A stretch of DNA of 64,000 bases from contig JAETXT010000008.1 in the NCBI GenBank assembly GCA_019188255.1, forward strand, positions 3,968,001 through 4,032,000, read 5' to 3'. This DNA is from Verticillium longisporum (Eukaryota; Ascomycota; Sordariomycetes; Glomerellales; Plectosphaerellaceae). Position 1 is the first letter of the stretch, and every line of letters begins with the position of its first letter. Below are positions 49,023 through 61,345 of the stretch, piece after piece. The translations under genes and the position numbers were made by a program. The notes below the pieces were generated by a model that did not search any database, was not told the origin of the DNA, and saw nothing but the letters and a program-made list of their open reading frames with translations.

Positions 49023-52000
49023 ATGGAGTCTGAAGCAACACTAGCCACGCTGGAGCCCTCCATCGAACTGGGCTCCGTTCCGGAGAACGACCAGACCTGG
49101 GGGCTCAAGCACAAGGTTGAGGCTATCCATGAGCGCGACCAACGATCCGGCTTCGCGCCTCGTAAGCTCGGCGTCACCTGGAGCAACCTTACCGTCCAAG
49201 CCGTCAGCGCCGATGCCGCCATTCACGAAAACTTCGGCAGCCAGTTCAACATCCCGAAGCTTGTCAAGGAGTCCCGGCACAAACCGCCCCTGAAGTCTAT
49301 TCTCTCCGAGAGTCATGGCTGTGTGAAGCCTGGCGAGATGCTGCTCGTCCTGGGCCGCCCAGGATCCGGCTGCACCACGCTCCTTAGCGTCCTGGCCAAC
49401 CATCGACGTGGGTACGCCGCCGTGACCGGCGATGTTCGCTACGGCGCCATGACTGCCGACGAGGCCCAGCACTACAGGGGACAGATTGTCATGAACACCG
49501 AGGAAGAGCTCTTCTTCCCCGACCTTACCGTCGGCCAGACTATGGACTTTGCCAGCCGCATGAAGATTCCGTTCAAACTGCCCGAGGGTGTGGCTTCAAA
49601 CGAAGAACTACGCATTGAGACTCGCGACTTCCTCCTCCAGTCCATGGGCATTCAGCACACATTCGATACCAAGGTGGGCAATGAATACGTCCGCGGCGTC
49701 TCGGGTGGAGAGCGAAAGCGAGTTTCCATCATTGAATGCCTCGCCACCAGGGGCTCTGTCTATTGCTGGGACAATAGCACACGTGGTCTTGATGCCAGCA
49801 CGTAAGTCATGGTCAAAGTTGCTTGCCGTTAAGTGTACCAATGACTAACAAAGTTTAAGAGCCCTCGAATATACAAAAGCCATCAGAGCGTTGACTGACG
49901 TTCTGGGTCTTGCATCGATTGTGACCCTCTATCAGGCCGGCAACGGAATCTACAATCTTTTTGACAAGGTCCTCGTACTCGACGGGGGTAAGGAGATCTA
50001 CTACGGGCCTACACAGGAAGCTCGACCATTCATGGAAGATCTTGGCTTCATCTGTCGTGACGGTGCCAACATTGGCGATTTCCTCACAGGAGTTACTGTA
50101 CCCAAGGAACGCCAGATCAAAGCAGGTTTTGAGCGAACCTTCCCCCGCACCGCCGACGCGGTCCAGCAAGCTTACGACAAGTCGGCGATCAAGCCAAAGA
50201 TGGTGGCAGAATATGACTATCCGGATACGGAGGAAGCCAGAGAGAACACCCGGCTGTTCAAAGAAGGCGTTGTCGGCGAGAAGCACCCCCAGCTCCCCAA
50301 GGGCAGTCCCCTAACGGTCAGCTTCGCAACCCAGGTGAAAGCCGCCGTTATTCGTCAGTACCAGATCCTTTGGGGCGACAAGGCAACTTTCATCATCACC
50401 CAAGTCTCCACCCTCATCCAGGCCTTGATGGCTGGTTCGCTCTTCTACATGGCCCCGAACAACTCCGGCGGGCTTTTCTTGAAAGGAGGTGCCGTCTTCT
50501 TCGCCATGTTATTCAATGCGCTAGTCGCCATGGCCGAAGTGACGAGCTCTTTTGCTGGTCGCCCCGTCCTCATCAAACACAAATCGTTCGCCCTGTATCA
50601 TCCCGCTGCTTTCTGCGTCGCTCAAATTGCAGCCGATATACCTGTCATCTTCTTCCAAGTTTCAGTCTTCTCGGTTGTCCTGTACTTTATGGTTGGACTG
50701 ACAAGTTCTGCGGGGGCTTTCTTTACATTCTTCGTCATCCTGATCGCCATTACCTTTGTAAGTGCTGATATGTGTCCTGTTGAACGCCGGACCGCATTGC
50801 TGACAGGACTCAGTGCATGACTGCATTCTTCCGCGCTATCGGCGCCTCCTTTCCCAACTTCGACGCTGCTTCCAAGGTTTCTGGATTTGCGATCATGACC
50901 ACAATCCTCTATGCCGGCTATCAGATCCAGTATTCTCAGATGCACCCCTGGTTTATCTGGATCTTCTGGATTAACCCCCTCTCCTATGGGTTCGATGCTC
51001 TCATGGCCAACGAATTCCAAGGCAAGACCATTCCGTGTATCGGAAATAACCTCATCCCCAATGGCCCGGGCTACGCCGACAGCAACTTTCAGTCGTGTGC
51101 TGGTATATTGGGAGCGACGCAAGGCGCTACATTCGTTACTGGTGAGCAGTATCTGGATGCCCTGTCATACAGCCATAGCCACATCTGGAGAAACTTTGGC
51201 GTGGTCTGGGCGTTTTGGGTGCTCTTCGTCGCCATCACCATCGGGGCGACCATGCGATGGCGGCCATCTTCTGAAGCTGGTCCGTCTCTGGTCATTCCCC
51301 GAGAGAACGCCAAGACATCCATCCACCTTCTCAAGAAGGATGAGGAGGCTCAGAATCCTGAGGCCTTGGCAGAGACCACCGACGTGGAGACCAGCACCAC
51401 CCCGAACGCCAAGACAGAAAAGGCCAAGGGAACAAGCGATCTCATGCGCAACACATCCATCTTTACCTGGAAGAACCTCACGTACACTGTAAAAACCCCT
51501 AGCGGCGACAGGCAGCTTCTGGACAACGTCCAGGGCTGGGTCAAGCCAGGCATGCTCGGCGCACTCATGGGAAGCTCGGGCGCTGGTAAGACTACTCTAC
51601 TTGATGTTCTAGCCCAGAGGAAGACGGACGGCACGATTCACGGGTCCATCATGGTGGACGGGCGTCCTCTGCCCATTTCCTTCCAGCGCTCTGCAGGATA
51701 CTGCGAGCAGCTCGACGTTCATGAGCCCTACGCCACGGTTCGCGAAGCGCTTGAATTTTCCGCTCTTCTCAGGCAGGATCGCAGTGTGCCTCGCGAAGAG
51801 AAGCTCCGTTACGTCGATACTATTATTGATCTGCTTGAGCTTCACGACTTGGCTGACACTCTGATTGGTCGCGTCGGTTCTGGTCTCTCTGTCGAACAAA
51901 GGAAACGAGTCACTATCGGCGTTGAACTTGTTTCCAAGCCCAGCATTCTAATCTTCCTCGACGAGCCAACATCCGGTCTAGACGGACAGTCCGCCTATAG

Positions 52001-53357
52001 CACTGTTCGTTTCCTTCGTAAGCTAGCCGATATTGGGCAGGCCGTGCTCGTTACCATCCACCAGCCTTCCGCTCAGCTATTTGCCGAGTTTGACACACTG
52101 CTCCTTTTGGCCAAGGGTGGCAAGACGGTTTATTTCGGCGACATTGGCGACAACGGAAACACTCTTAAGGACTACTTTGGTCGCCACGGTGCCCCGTGCC
52201 CCAAGGAGGTGAACCCGGCTGAACACATGATCGATGTTGTCTCGGGGCATCTCTCCCAGGGTCGCGATTGGAACGAGGTCTGGCTCTCATCACCCGAGCA
52301 CGCGGCTGTTGTTGACGAGCTCGATCGTATGAACGCCGAAGCAGCAGCTAAACCGCCTGGTACAACGGAGGAAGCTCACGAGTTTGCTCTACCCCTGTGG
52401 GAGCAAACGAGAATTGTCACGCACCGCATGAATGTCGCCATGTACCGCAACGTTGATTATGTCAACAACAAACTGGCACTTCACATCGGCGGAGCCCTCT
52501 TCAACGGCTTCTCCTTCTGGATGATCGGCAGCTCAGTAAACGACCTCACGGGACGTCTCTTCACCATCTTCAACTTTATTTTTGTCGCGCCAGGCGTCAT
52601 GGCGCAGTTGCAGCCTCTCTTTATTGACCGTCGAGATATTTTCGAAACCCGCGAGAAAAAGTCGAAGATGTACTCGTGGATCGCATTCGTTACGGGCTTG
52701 ATCGTTTCCGAGATTCCGTACCTCTGCATCTGTGCCGTCAGCTATTTCGTTTGCTGGTACTACACTGTTGGCTTCCCTGGCGACTCGAACCGCGCCGGCG
52801 CTACTTTCTTCGTCATGCTGATGTACGAGTTTGTTTACACTGGTATCGGCCAGTTCGTTGCTGCCTACGCGCCCAATGCCGTTTTCGCCTCGCTCGTCAA
52901 CCCCATCATCCTGGGTACACTCATCAGTTTCTGTGGTGTTCTCGTGCCGTACTCACAGCTCCAGACGTTCTGGAGGTACTGGATGTACTGGCTCAACCCT
53001 TTCAACTACCTCATGGGCAGCATGCTCGTCTTTGATGTCTGGGGCACGGACGTCACCTGCAAAGACCGCGAGTTTGCGCTGTTTGACACCCCCAATGGGA
53101 CGACTTGTGCTGAGTATCTTGCCGACTATTTGCAGGGTATGGGCTCCGCAGCCAATCTGGTCAACCCGGAAGCGACGTCTGCGTGCCGGATCTGCCAGTA
53201 CTCAGACGGCAGCGATTATCTGCGGACGTTGAACCTGATGGAGTACTACTACGGCTGGCGCGATGCGGCCATTGTGGTCATTTTTGCCCTCAGCTCGTAT
53301 GCATTGGTGTACCTGCTGATGAAGCTGCGCACCAAGGCTTCGAAGAAGGCTGAGTAG
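49023..53357 (+). CDS. ABCG/PDR-type multidrug transporter
   Basis: A full-size plasma-membrane efflux pump of the pleiotropic drug resistance family. Exons are 49023-49801, 49860-50757 and 50814-53357, giving 1406 residues. Layout is NBD1-TMD1-NBD2-TMD2, reversed relative to the ABCB gene. NBD1 has the fungal PDR-type Walker [10 protein letters not shown] (about 114; Cys in place of Lys), signature VSGGERKR (about 226) and the altered Walker [15 protein letters not shown]2 has normal Walker [10 protein letters not shown] (about 812), degenerate signature [12 protein letters not shown] (about 917) and [15 protein letters not shown]. This asymmetry is normal for the family. PDR-type C-terminal features are present (Cys-rich loop before the last helix). 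Intron 1 lies inside the NBD1 Walker B/D-loop (GLDAST). It is divergent from a Zn2Cys6 gene and probably regulated by it. Substrates cannot be inferred. Confidence 0.95.
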
Positions 53358-53635
53358 TCGTCGACATCTTGGGACATTTGACTTGTTGCGCTGTCCACCA
53401 GTCCTCACACTCGTCTACGAGTGCACGGCGTTTTTTTTTTGTCTTTCTCGTATTTTTTCCCTTTTGATCTTCAGTTCCCGGCTACTCCCATAGAAACTGT
53501 TTTTGTATAGATCGGATTTGTATAGATCGGATAGAGCATATCAGTGCACATGCCACTGCAAGAAAATAATCGCATTTTACCATTAGAGCTCGGGTATCTA
53601 TTCGTCTAACTGTTATTCATTTCATGACGCGTCGT

Positions 53636-55566
53636 CTAATCAATCCAGTCCTGCACAAACGCCAGGCGATCGCGATTGTCATCCATGACACGCGCATACT
53701 CCAACAGCAGCCGCCACACGTAGAGACGCATGTCTTCGCGGCGCAGGACCGTCTCGGCCCAGCGCTTGCCGTCGGTGGCGATGCGCTCGGCGGCGGCGTC
53801 GCGGCCGCGCAGAAAGTGGTCCATGATGCCGTAGAGGTCCACGTACGTGTTGTCAAAGGGCACAAAGTGGACCCAGGGCACGAGGCGGTCGTCGTGCCAC
53901 TCGGCGTAGATGGTCGACTTGAGGGGCATGCTCGACGACAGCAGGAAGGCGCGGTAGCGGCCGCTGAACGAGTTGCCGTCAATGTCGGGCAGGTACTTGT
54001 GGTTGTACATCTTCTTCATGGGCAGCTCGTCGGCGACGCCGTAGTAGGGCTCGACCATGGTGCAGATCTTTTTGCGCAGCGTGCCCTTCCACCAGTGCGT
54101 GTACATGTCGGGCGGGTCGCAGAGAATGTCGGTAAAGGCGACGTCGGCGAAGGAGCGCAGCCAGGCGCCGAGGCGGCCGGCGCGCTGGGCGGCGACGTCG
54201 TAGACGTTCTTCTCGCCTGGCGGCGGCGGCAGGGCGAACGTGTTGGCGCGGGCGGCGTCGCCGGCCTCGGCGGCGGCGACGGTCGTGCCGTTGAGCATCT
54301 GGACGAAGCGGAAGCGGTGAATGTGCCACCAGTTGTGGCGCTTGTTGCGGGCGCCCGAGGAGACGCCGCGCCAGATGAGCGCGTTACGCTTGCGGTGCCA
54401 GGGCCCGCCGCGCGCGGCGCCGCCGCTGTACATGACGCGCTCGTCGTCGAGGTAGACGGCGCCCGGCACCAGCATGGCGTTGTTCTGCGGCAGCTTGGAC
54501 TCGGCGAAGAGGGGCAGCAGCTCGTGGGTCGTCGACATGGAGATGCTCTCGATAAAGGTGCCGTGCAGGCCGCGCAGGTGCGGCTGCAGGCAGGGTCCTG
54601 CGCCGCCGTCGCGTTGCGCACGTAGCCCTTGTATGTGTACGCCTCGGGCGCCGCCGCCGGGTACGCGACGGGCACGTCGAACGAGGGCAGCGCTGTGACA
54701 TTGCGGCCCGGGCTGTCGGGCGGGCACGCGACGCGCAGGTGGTCCCAGTACTTTGTCACCTCGTCGCTGATCCAGTGGGGGTCGTGCCGATCCTGGGCGT
54801 CGTCGTCGGCGGCATCGCCGATGCCGCTGTACTCGGACACGGCCTCGTCGACGGGCACGAGGCGCCGCCCCTGTTGCTCCTTGGCCATGTAGCCGCGCAT
54901 CGTGTCCCACGGCACGAGCACGCGCGACTCGTCCATGACGTTGACGAACATGTCGAGGTCGGGAATGTGCGGCTCCATCTCGGCGACGAGCTTGGCCCAC
55001 TGCCGCACGCGGTACGGCGGCTCCTCGCCCTCCGTGTCCGTGTCGGTCTTGCCGCTGCGCACGCGGATCATGAACGGCTGCCGCGCGGCGTGGCGGCGCA
55101 TCTCGGCGGGGTCGACGCCCCAGAAGGGGTTGATGTCGTGGTGTATGCGGTCGAAAAACTCCTCGACGATGACGGCCTTGGAGGCCGTGGCGGCGGCGAA
55201 CCAGACATCGAAGCCCGGCGGCGGGTGACGGCCGCGACGTTCGCGGTAGCGCGAGGCGGCCTGGCGCAGGGTCAGGGATTGCTTGCCGAGAAGCTGGCGG
55301 TGACGCAGCTGGGCCTCCTCGATGAGCTCGTCGATGGGATGGGTGGTGTTGACGTCGTCCGTGTCGGTATCGGTATCGGTATCGGTATAGGTGTTGGCGC
55401 CAGCCCAGTCGTTGCCATATTGGCGATGGCTTCCAACGTCGGGAGGAACAAGGGCGTAGAGGTACCCAGTTTCGCGATCCTGCAGGACGAGTAGAACGAG
55501 GATGAGGGAGAAGAGGATGGCGACCGCGGCCAGAAGGGCCACTCGTGGTCGAAAGCCGCGTATCAT
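53636..55566 (-). CDS. GT90 (CAP10-like) glycosyltransferase, with one frameshift
   Basis: A type II Golgi glycosyltransferase of the CAP10/beta-1,2-xylosyltransferase family. One exon of 1931 bases, one base short of 644 codons. Residues 10-29 (VALLAAVAILFSLILVLLVL) are the signal anchor. A juxtamembrane TYTDTDTDTDTDD tract follows. The lumenal domain contains FDVWFAAATASKAVIVEEFF, SMSTTHELLPLFAESKLPQNN and a C-terminal GT90 half (WWKGTLRKKICTM, YHKYLPDIDG-like NHKYLPDIDGNSFSGRYRAF). The frame breaks at about 54,594-54,597: before it the reading is YKGYVRNATAAQDP, after it CLQPHLRGLHGTFIES in the next frame. There is no room for an intron, so a single base is missing from a C-run on the coding strand. 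Either a recent null allele or a base-call error. Start is the ATG before the anchor. Confidence 0.85.
55361..55391 (-). repeat. Coding hexanucleotide repeat (Asp-Thr)n
   Basis: Five units of ggtatc/gtatcg type encode the Asp-Thr dipeptides next to the membrane anchor of the GT90 protein. A second Thr-Asp run lies near 55,034-55,052. Confidence 0.85.
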
Positions 55567-55632
55567 GGCCGCCTGAGCAAAGACATTGCTCTGCAATGGT
55601 AAATGGCAGAGGCAAGGCGGAAGGGGAGAGCC

Positions 55633-55718
55633 GGGGGAGAGGGGGAGAGGGGGAGAGGGGGAGAGGGGGAGAGGGGGGGGGAGAGGGGGAGAGGGGGGGG
55701 GGGGGAGAGGGGGGGGGT
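55633..55718. repeat. G-rich minisatellite (gggggaga)n
   Basis: About ten units of roughly 8 bases, with G-runs of 4 to 10, start about 65 bases before the GT90 start codon. Many adjacent G-runs on the plus strand could fold into G-quadruplexes. On the GT90 transcript the same region would be C- and U-rich leader. Confidence 0.85.
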
Positions 55719-55975
55719 TGATGAAGAAGGAGATGCAAGAAAAGAAGGCGTCGGGACAGATCGAGCCAAAAGTCGAAGGATCAAGGATCCAGCTTCCGCC
55801 AGGCAAAGCCAAGCCAGATCCAGACCCAATCTTGGAATTGCTGCATGCAGGAGGCGGGCGCCAGCTACACGTGTGTGGCGTTCAATTGGCCCTTTCATTT
55901 CCGATGTTGTCTTGGCGCAAATGTCGTGAGCTCCCGGTAAGTGGGAGGTGAGCTCGGTGTGTCTTCGGTGAGCCT

Positions 55976-56150
55976 TTCCTTCTCCTTCTCCTTCTCTCCT
56001 GCCTCTTTCCTCTCCTTCTCTCCTGCCTCTTTCCTCTCCTTCTGCTTCTGTCCTTCCTTTTTCTGTCCTTCCTCTTCCTCTTTTCTCTCCTTCCTCTTCT
56101 CTCTCCTTCTCCTTCTTCCCTTCGTCTCCTGCCTCTTTCCTCTGTCCTCT
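55976..56150. repeat. Polypyrimidine tract with 24-bp tandem repeat
   Basis: An almost pure CT strand. The unit ctctcctgcctctttcctct plus four bases repeats directly near 55,994 and 56,018. It may act in the 3' region of the second regulator. Confidence 0.8.
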
Positions 56151-56198
56151 CGTTCCTACATCCATCCATCCACCCATCCGTTCTTCATATACCCTTGG

Positions 56199-58422
56199 TC
56201 ACCAGCCTGCTTCCGCGCGGATCCAGTCAAACGTGTCGAGCAGTTCAAAGTTGAAATCCACAGATGGCTGCAGGTCCACGTCCCAAGGCGCCAGCGTCAG
56301 GCCAACACCAACCCCCCTGACATCGCTGGCTGTGGCAGGCGGCTGACCGACGCTCTGTCCCAGCACCCGGCGGATGACAACCTTGCAATCGCGGCAGAGA
56401 TCGCCGTTGGGCGCCGAAGGCGATACGCGGTCGAGGAACCCGACAAGCAGGAAGAGGTGCTCGATCATGGCGAACCGCGTCGGCAGCTGCAGCGTGTCGT
56501 CTGCCGACGCCCTTTCGGCCGCCGTTTCGTCTCCGAGGCTCGGCAGGCGCACGCTGGGCTTGAGGAGCTCCTGGCAGAGAATGCCGCCCGACGGAGCAGC
56601 ATACGCCATGACGAGCCACTCAAAGTCGCCAATCATCAGCGAGAACCGGTCCATGTGTGTCCAGAACTTGACCGTCAGCGACACCATGGCGAACGAAATG
56701 GCAATCAGCTCGGCTTGCCCGTCGTAGCCGCGCTGGATCAAGAGCCGCTGGATGAGGAAGTGGGCTTGCAAATGTTCCAGCCGTATCACGTGGCGTGTGA
56801 AGACGATGGGCTGGTCGACTGCGTAGTCGGTCAGGTTCTCTCTATCGTACTTGAGACCTCGGGGCAGCTCCGCCATCGTCTTGTCCTGGCGGGCTTTCAG
56901 GGCCCTGGTGTCCATTGTCAGAACATGGTGGAAGATTTTCGAGGGCACAGTCGTGCGGCTTTTCGACAACTCACAGTAAATCTTGAACGCTCGCCTGGCG
57001 ATCGTTCCCCAGGGCAATCTCGATAATCTCATCCTTCACCAGAGACAGCAGCGTTCTGGCCCGAACGACCGTCGCTGGATACGGGCCGCCAGACGTGTTC
57101 CAGCCATTCTCGTCGAGGGCCTCCATGGCCTTGACGATCGTCTCGTGACCACCCATCAAGTCCTCGTTCCTAAGGTCCAGCGGCAGCGGCGTGCTAATGT
57201 AGCGGCGGCTCATCAAAGGGGGACGCCCCCTGAATATGGCCCCGGCCTTGGCAATGGTCATGATGAGGCCGCACAGCCTGCGCCGCAGCTCGCCCGCGAG
57301 CGTCGGCACGTAGGCATCTCTCGCCGTCTCGGCGTGTATGCCGAGGTACATGATGAGGCCGGCTGCCTCGCCGTGGTACCGCCACACCGAGGGGCTGGCG
57401 TCGCCGGCAATCATCGACTCGAGCACGGCGCGCTGGTACAAGACGTAGAGCAGGAGGATGTTGCCCTCGGACGCGCCGCGGCTGAGCTCGACGCAGAGAT
57501 CGATGCATCGCTGCAGCGCCAACACCGAGCCCGCCACTTCGGTACGGTCGCCGCTCTCCATGCGGAACGAGCGCTTGCTCCTGCCGCCGAAAGCCCAGTA
57601 CACAAACATGACACCCAAGGTGTCCCAGCGCAGGTTCCGGCCGGAAAACGACTGGATCCACGCATCGGAATCGGCCTCCTTGTCGCTCAGGCTGACCGAG
57701 GTGTTGCGCGAGAGGAGATGTGCCATGTCGATCAGATCTGTCTCTTTTCGGCTGTCGCCAAGGCAATGGCCGAACATCTCGTAGAGGGAGAGCATGACGC
57801 GCTGCGTGACCTGGCGGACCCAACAATCGAGCACGGTACAGCCGTCGTCGAACAAGCGGCGGGCCTCGGCGCGCGTGGGCACATGCTGGAGCACGGTCAA
57901 ACATGTCTCGAGACTTCTGCGGGACAGCGTCGGCACCACAGGGGTAGTCCGAGGTGTTATAGCACGCGTCTCTATCGGCGTCGTTTCTGACGCCGGACCA
58001 CCGCGCAAGAGAGATAGGCTTCGGTCCGTCTCGTCGTAAATGTCGCAGTAGCTCATGAACCCCAAATAGCCCGGCCCCGGCAGCACCCTTCCGACATCCC
58101 GAGGACTCTCCGGCCTTGCGGTTTCCGGGCGCTCCGGCGACGGTTCCGGTCTTGCTGGGGCTGACGGCGGCGGACGGATGCCCGGAGGCGATGCGGATCT
58201 CCTTCGCGGGGCGGCTCGAGCGAGCGGGCTGCCGGTCCTGTGTATGCCTGCAGTCGCTGCCCGTGTGTCCACGATGTACTCACATTGACTAGCCTTTTTG
58301 CCCGCCTGGCATCTGCGGCAGACGGGATGCGTGTGGTCACAAGCCACCTTGCGTCTCCGGCAAGGCTCGCACGCTTGGGGCCGGCCATTGGGTCTTCGCA
58401 GCACCGGCGTGTCGCCCGACAT
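56199..58422 (-). CDS. Zn2Cys6 transcription factor (second)
   Basis: A nuclear fungal regulator of 717 residues. Minus-strand exons are 58422-56975 and 56904-56199, joined across a 70-base intron with gtgagt donor, ctgac branch and ccag acceptor. The zinc cluster lies at residues 18-48 (ACEPCRRRKVACDHTHPVCRRC...C: C-x2-C-x6-C-x5-C-x2-C-x8-C). A Pro/Ser/Arg-rich linker separates it from a helical fungal-specific domain running to the C-terminus. The start is the ATG 17 codons before the first cysteine. It is tandem with the GT90 gene, with repeat-rich DNA between them, and nothing in the sequence names its targets. It is not closely similar to the first regulator outside the zinc cluster. Confidence 0.9.
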
Positions 58423-59077
58423 TGATTTGAAGTCGTTCGTTGTCAGGAGTCAGTCGAGTGATGACAAGAGCGCCATTGATCGAGTCCCGCGCCGAGATTG
58501 TGTGATTCGGCTTGGTCATCGATGAAGGAGACGTGACGCAGCCTGGGAACAAAGTCGGCTTCGCGCTCGGCTTGAAGCTGCTCGGCTTCGGTGGGCGGCT
58601 TACTATTCGGTTTGAAATTGCGGAGCAGCCGAGCTCCTTCCGTCCAAGCCGAGCATTGGCGATTGGATGGAAATGGGGACCATCACGCGGCTCGACTTTG
58701 ATTGGTTTGCTAAATCTCACGATCCCGCGAAGGAGGTACCTGGGTTTTGCAGGCAGCACCGCGCTTTCTGAAGTAGTGGTTCCCAGAACTGCGAAACAAC
58801 ATTACTTCGTATCACGGCATCATGATGGGTCAGCGCTCACTATTCAAGCCGAAGCCGCTCTTCAGTATTTCTCAGCAAATTTTCATGCCGTCCCGCGCCT
58901 TGACTATGCTCATGCGATTATTTATATACTTTTATTTGCTGTGCAGGATGAAGCTATTTTGCTCTACATCCAGCAGTACAGCATCATTCACTCGGAGCAT
59001 TCGATACCTCACTTGGAAAGCATCACCACCTCACATCCTATCAACCTCAACAAGCGTTCTTCGATCCAACCGCCACC
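58423..59077. other. Divergent promoter region
   Basis: This region lies between the second regulator (-) and the 83-residue gene (+). A TTTATATACT element near 58,921 is about 155 bases upstream of the small gene. No other gene is seen. Confidence 0.6.
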
Positions 59078-59384
59078 ATGTCGAACACGCAATATGTTTC
59101 CGCCATGTCCATCCCTGGCCTTGAGCGCGCCATGATGCCCAAGCTTGTCCACCAGACCAAGAAGCCCCAATCCAAAGTGGTCACCAACCAGCCTGCCATG
59201 GCCTCCCAGTCAACCCTCGTCGGCCATGGCGATGCCACGACTCTCAAGGATAGCGACTCCTTGTGTAAGCTCGGTATGTCATGCAAAGGCTACAGTCAAC
59301 GCGGGTCACTGGCTAACACTCGCCTCAGATGTTTCACCTCAGTGCGCCTCCTTCTTCGGACGCATCAAGAAGCATCTCGCATGA
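59078..59384 (+). CDS. Small 83-residue protein of unknown function
   Basis: Exons are 59078-59273 and 59329-59384. The start has a strong context (CCACCATGTC). The protein is MSNTQYVSAMSIPGLERAMM..., polar and basic with a C-terminal CASFFGRIKKHLA. There is no signal peptide or membrane segment. Two good donors lie 9 bases apart (gtaagc at 59265, gtatgt at 59274). Both join in frame to the same acceptor, giving 83 or 80 residues. Upstream DNA has a TATA-like element and a CA-rich leader, as in strongly expressed fungal genes. I do not recognise the family. The splice logic and leader make it a likely real gene. Confidence 0.7.
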
Positions 59385-61345
59385 GGGGTCTTGCTCAATA
59401 GCGCCACACGACGTTACGACACTCAGCGAAAACGGACGCACAAGGTGGTCTTCAAGGGCTACTGAATCCGCGTGGGAGTTGGTCTTCTTTCATCTTTTGG
59501 GGTTGCATTCTCAGTAAACGAACGATACCTTTGCTCTTATCTATTAGTCTAATAGGCCCCGGCAAATCCGGAATGGCTTTTCTATTTTATTCGCCCAAAT
59601 CTCATGCTCTAGCTGTAAGCGATAAGTCTCGCAAGGGAACAACCGATGAAAGTATTTGCATCATGACCAGTAGTTATCATTGATCCGACCTAGTGTGTAA
59701 AACAACCAACGGCTCAACATATAGAACTGGTGCCATTAGCCATCATGCAGCATTTTGTATGAGAATCGTTGTTCAACGTCCAATCAGATTGTTGGCAACC
59801 GGCACATCGCTAAGCTCCGGGCGTGAGAAGAGTTTGAGCCCGTGACAGCGGACCTGTCCCCTCACTTGTCAGGCTTGAAACCCAATGCATACATGTTTCA
59901 TTCGTTTGGCAACCATCAAATGTCTTCTCTGCAGTTCGCCTCGCACATCAGACATCTCTACAAACTTTCATAGGCCCCGTTTCTTGGCACCACACCAGAT
60001 GGGTTGCGTGAACGGGCCTGGGTTTCTTTGCGGTGCGCCTCCGCTCGCTCCTCGGCTAGCTCGCGCCATGCTGTTATGGCCGTGCATTGTCTATAGAGAT
60101 GGAGACTCGGACCAACTGCCGAGTGTCGGATGTGTTGTGGGCCTGTTGTCTGATAGTCGCTGGCGGTATGGCAGACCACGACTTGTGTCTACTTGGTGTC
60201 TTCACGTGCCTTGAATGACTGCCAAGGCCGTTCCGATTCTTCCGCACATGAGTCTGGAGACCAGCTTGACAATTAAAGGACCACATATAAGTATGACGTC
60301 GATCTTTCAACCTTAAAAGAAGCACGCAATAGCAAACAGCAGGGCATGGTCACTACAACAGATGCATGGCTAATGGCCATTTGTTGGACTAACCTGCCGT
60401 AGAGCTTCGCGTAAGTCTTGCAACCGTCAATCGGCAATTCGCCCCGGACCAGCTGGGAAGCGTGGAGATTGTCCGTGCCGTTCTCATGGGTCATCAAAAC
60501 GCCCGCGTCGGCCAAATCTATACGGCTTTGCGCTCTGCGAGCTCTCGCGTCAAGGGGCTGGAGATCGAGTACAAGCGGATGGCTGGCTGGGTAGCAGTAA
60601 GATTTCTTTGCAATGCAACGGCTATCCGCACGGGAAATCGTGTCATATCGAGATTGGCAGGTGCCACAGGCTCCACGACTGCGACCGTAACCCGCTCTCG
60701 TCTGATCCGGTCGTGGGTCTGTTGACCTGCTGATGGATCTTTTGTGCCGTTAGCCCGGCTGACAGGAATATTGGGGAGTGGCATTGATGCTCGGCACAGA
60801 GCGCAAGCGATCACATCGCGGCGGTGAAGTCGACGCGGCTTGCGCCTCGAGCCCACCCGGGCAACAGGGGGTCAGTGACCAGGGGAGGCCCCAGGGACCC
60901 CGGTCCAGGGGTGAATGTGACAGGTCATGTACGAGCAGCTCTGCCCAGCATGTGAGGCGGGTTTTGGTCAACGCGGCAATGATGCGTCGCTTACCTCAGT
61001 CGGGCAGCCACTCTTTAGACTTTGACACTTCGCACATCTTCTGCCGCGTGACCAAGGCAGCGTTCAAACACTGATTCGTGACTGTATCCGCTTCAATAGA
61101 GATCGACTGGCACGGCGCCCTTCAGACTGGAGCGACAGGGGCTTATGCAGCATTACGTGAGGAGCCCCGGCATGGTGATCAACTACGAAAGCCGTCGTGA
61201 ACGGACATTGGTCCGTCCTACATGATTCGAGGCTCGACAGATCAACTGCGAAGGTACATGTAGTGTGATGATGCAGAAAATCAAACGCTTCGTTATTTAT
61301 TAATGAGATTATGGTCTGACAAGACGTGACGCCCGCCGCGGCGCA
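59385..61345. other. Intergenic region
   Basis: About 2.0 kb with only short frames. I see no supported gene, RNA or mobile element. Confidence 0.55.

Larger units (their letters stand above)
55567..56198. other. Intergenic region of G-rich and pyrimidine-rich repeats
   Basis: This spacer lies upstream of GT90 and downstream of the second regulator. It consists mainly of low-complexity DNA, listed below. The long frames that cross it are artefacts of that repetition. Confidence 0.8.

Noticed and set aside
53636..55738. A 700-codon minus-strand frame across the GT90 region
   Set aside because: Its N-terminal half is Arg/Pro low complexity from the wrong frame plus the G-rich minisatellite. 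Only its C-terminal third is real, and the true N-terminus is in another frame, joined by the frameshift near 54,595.
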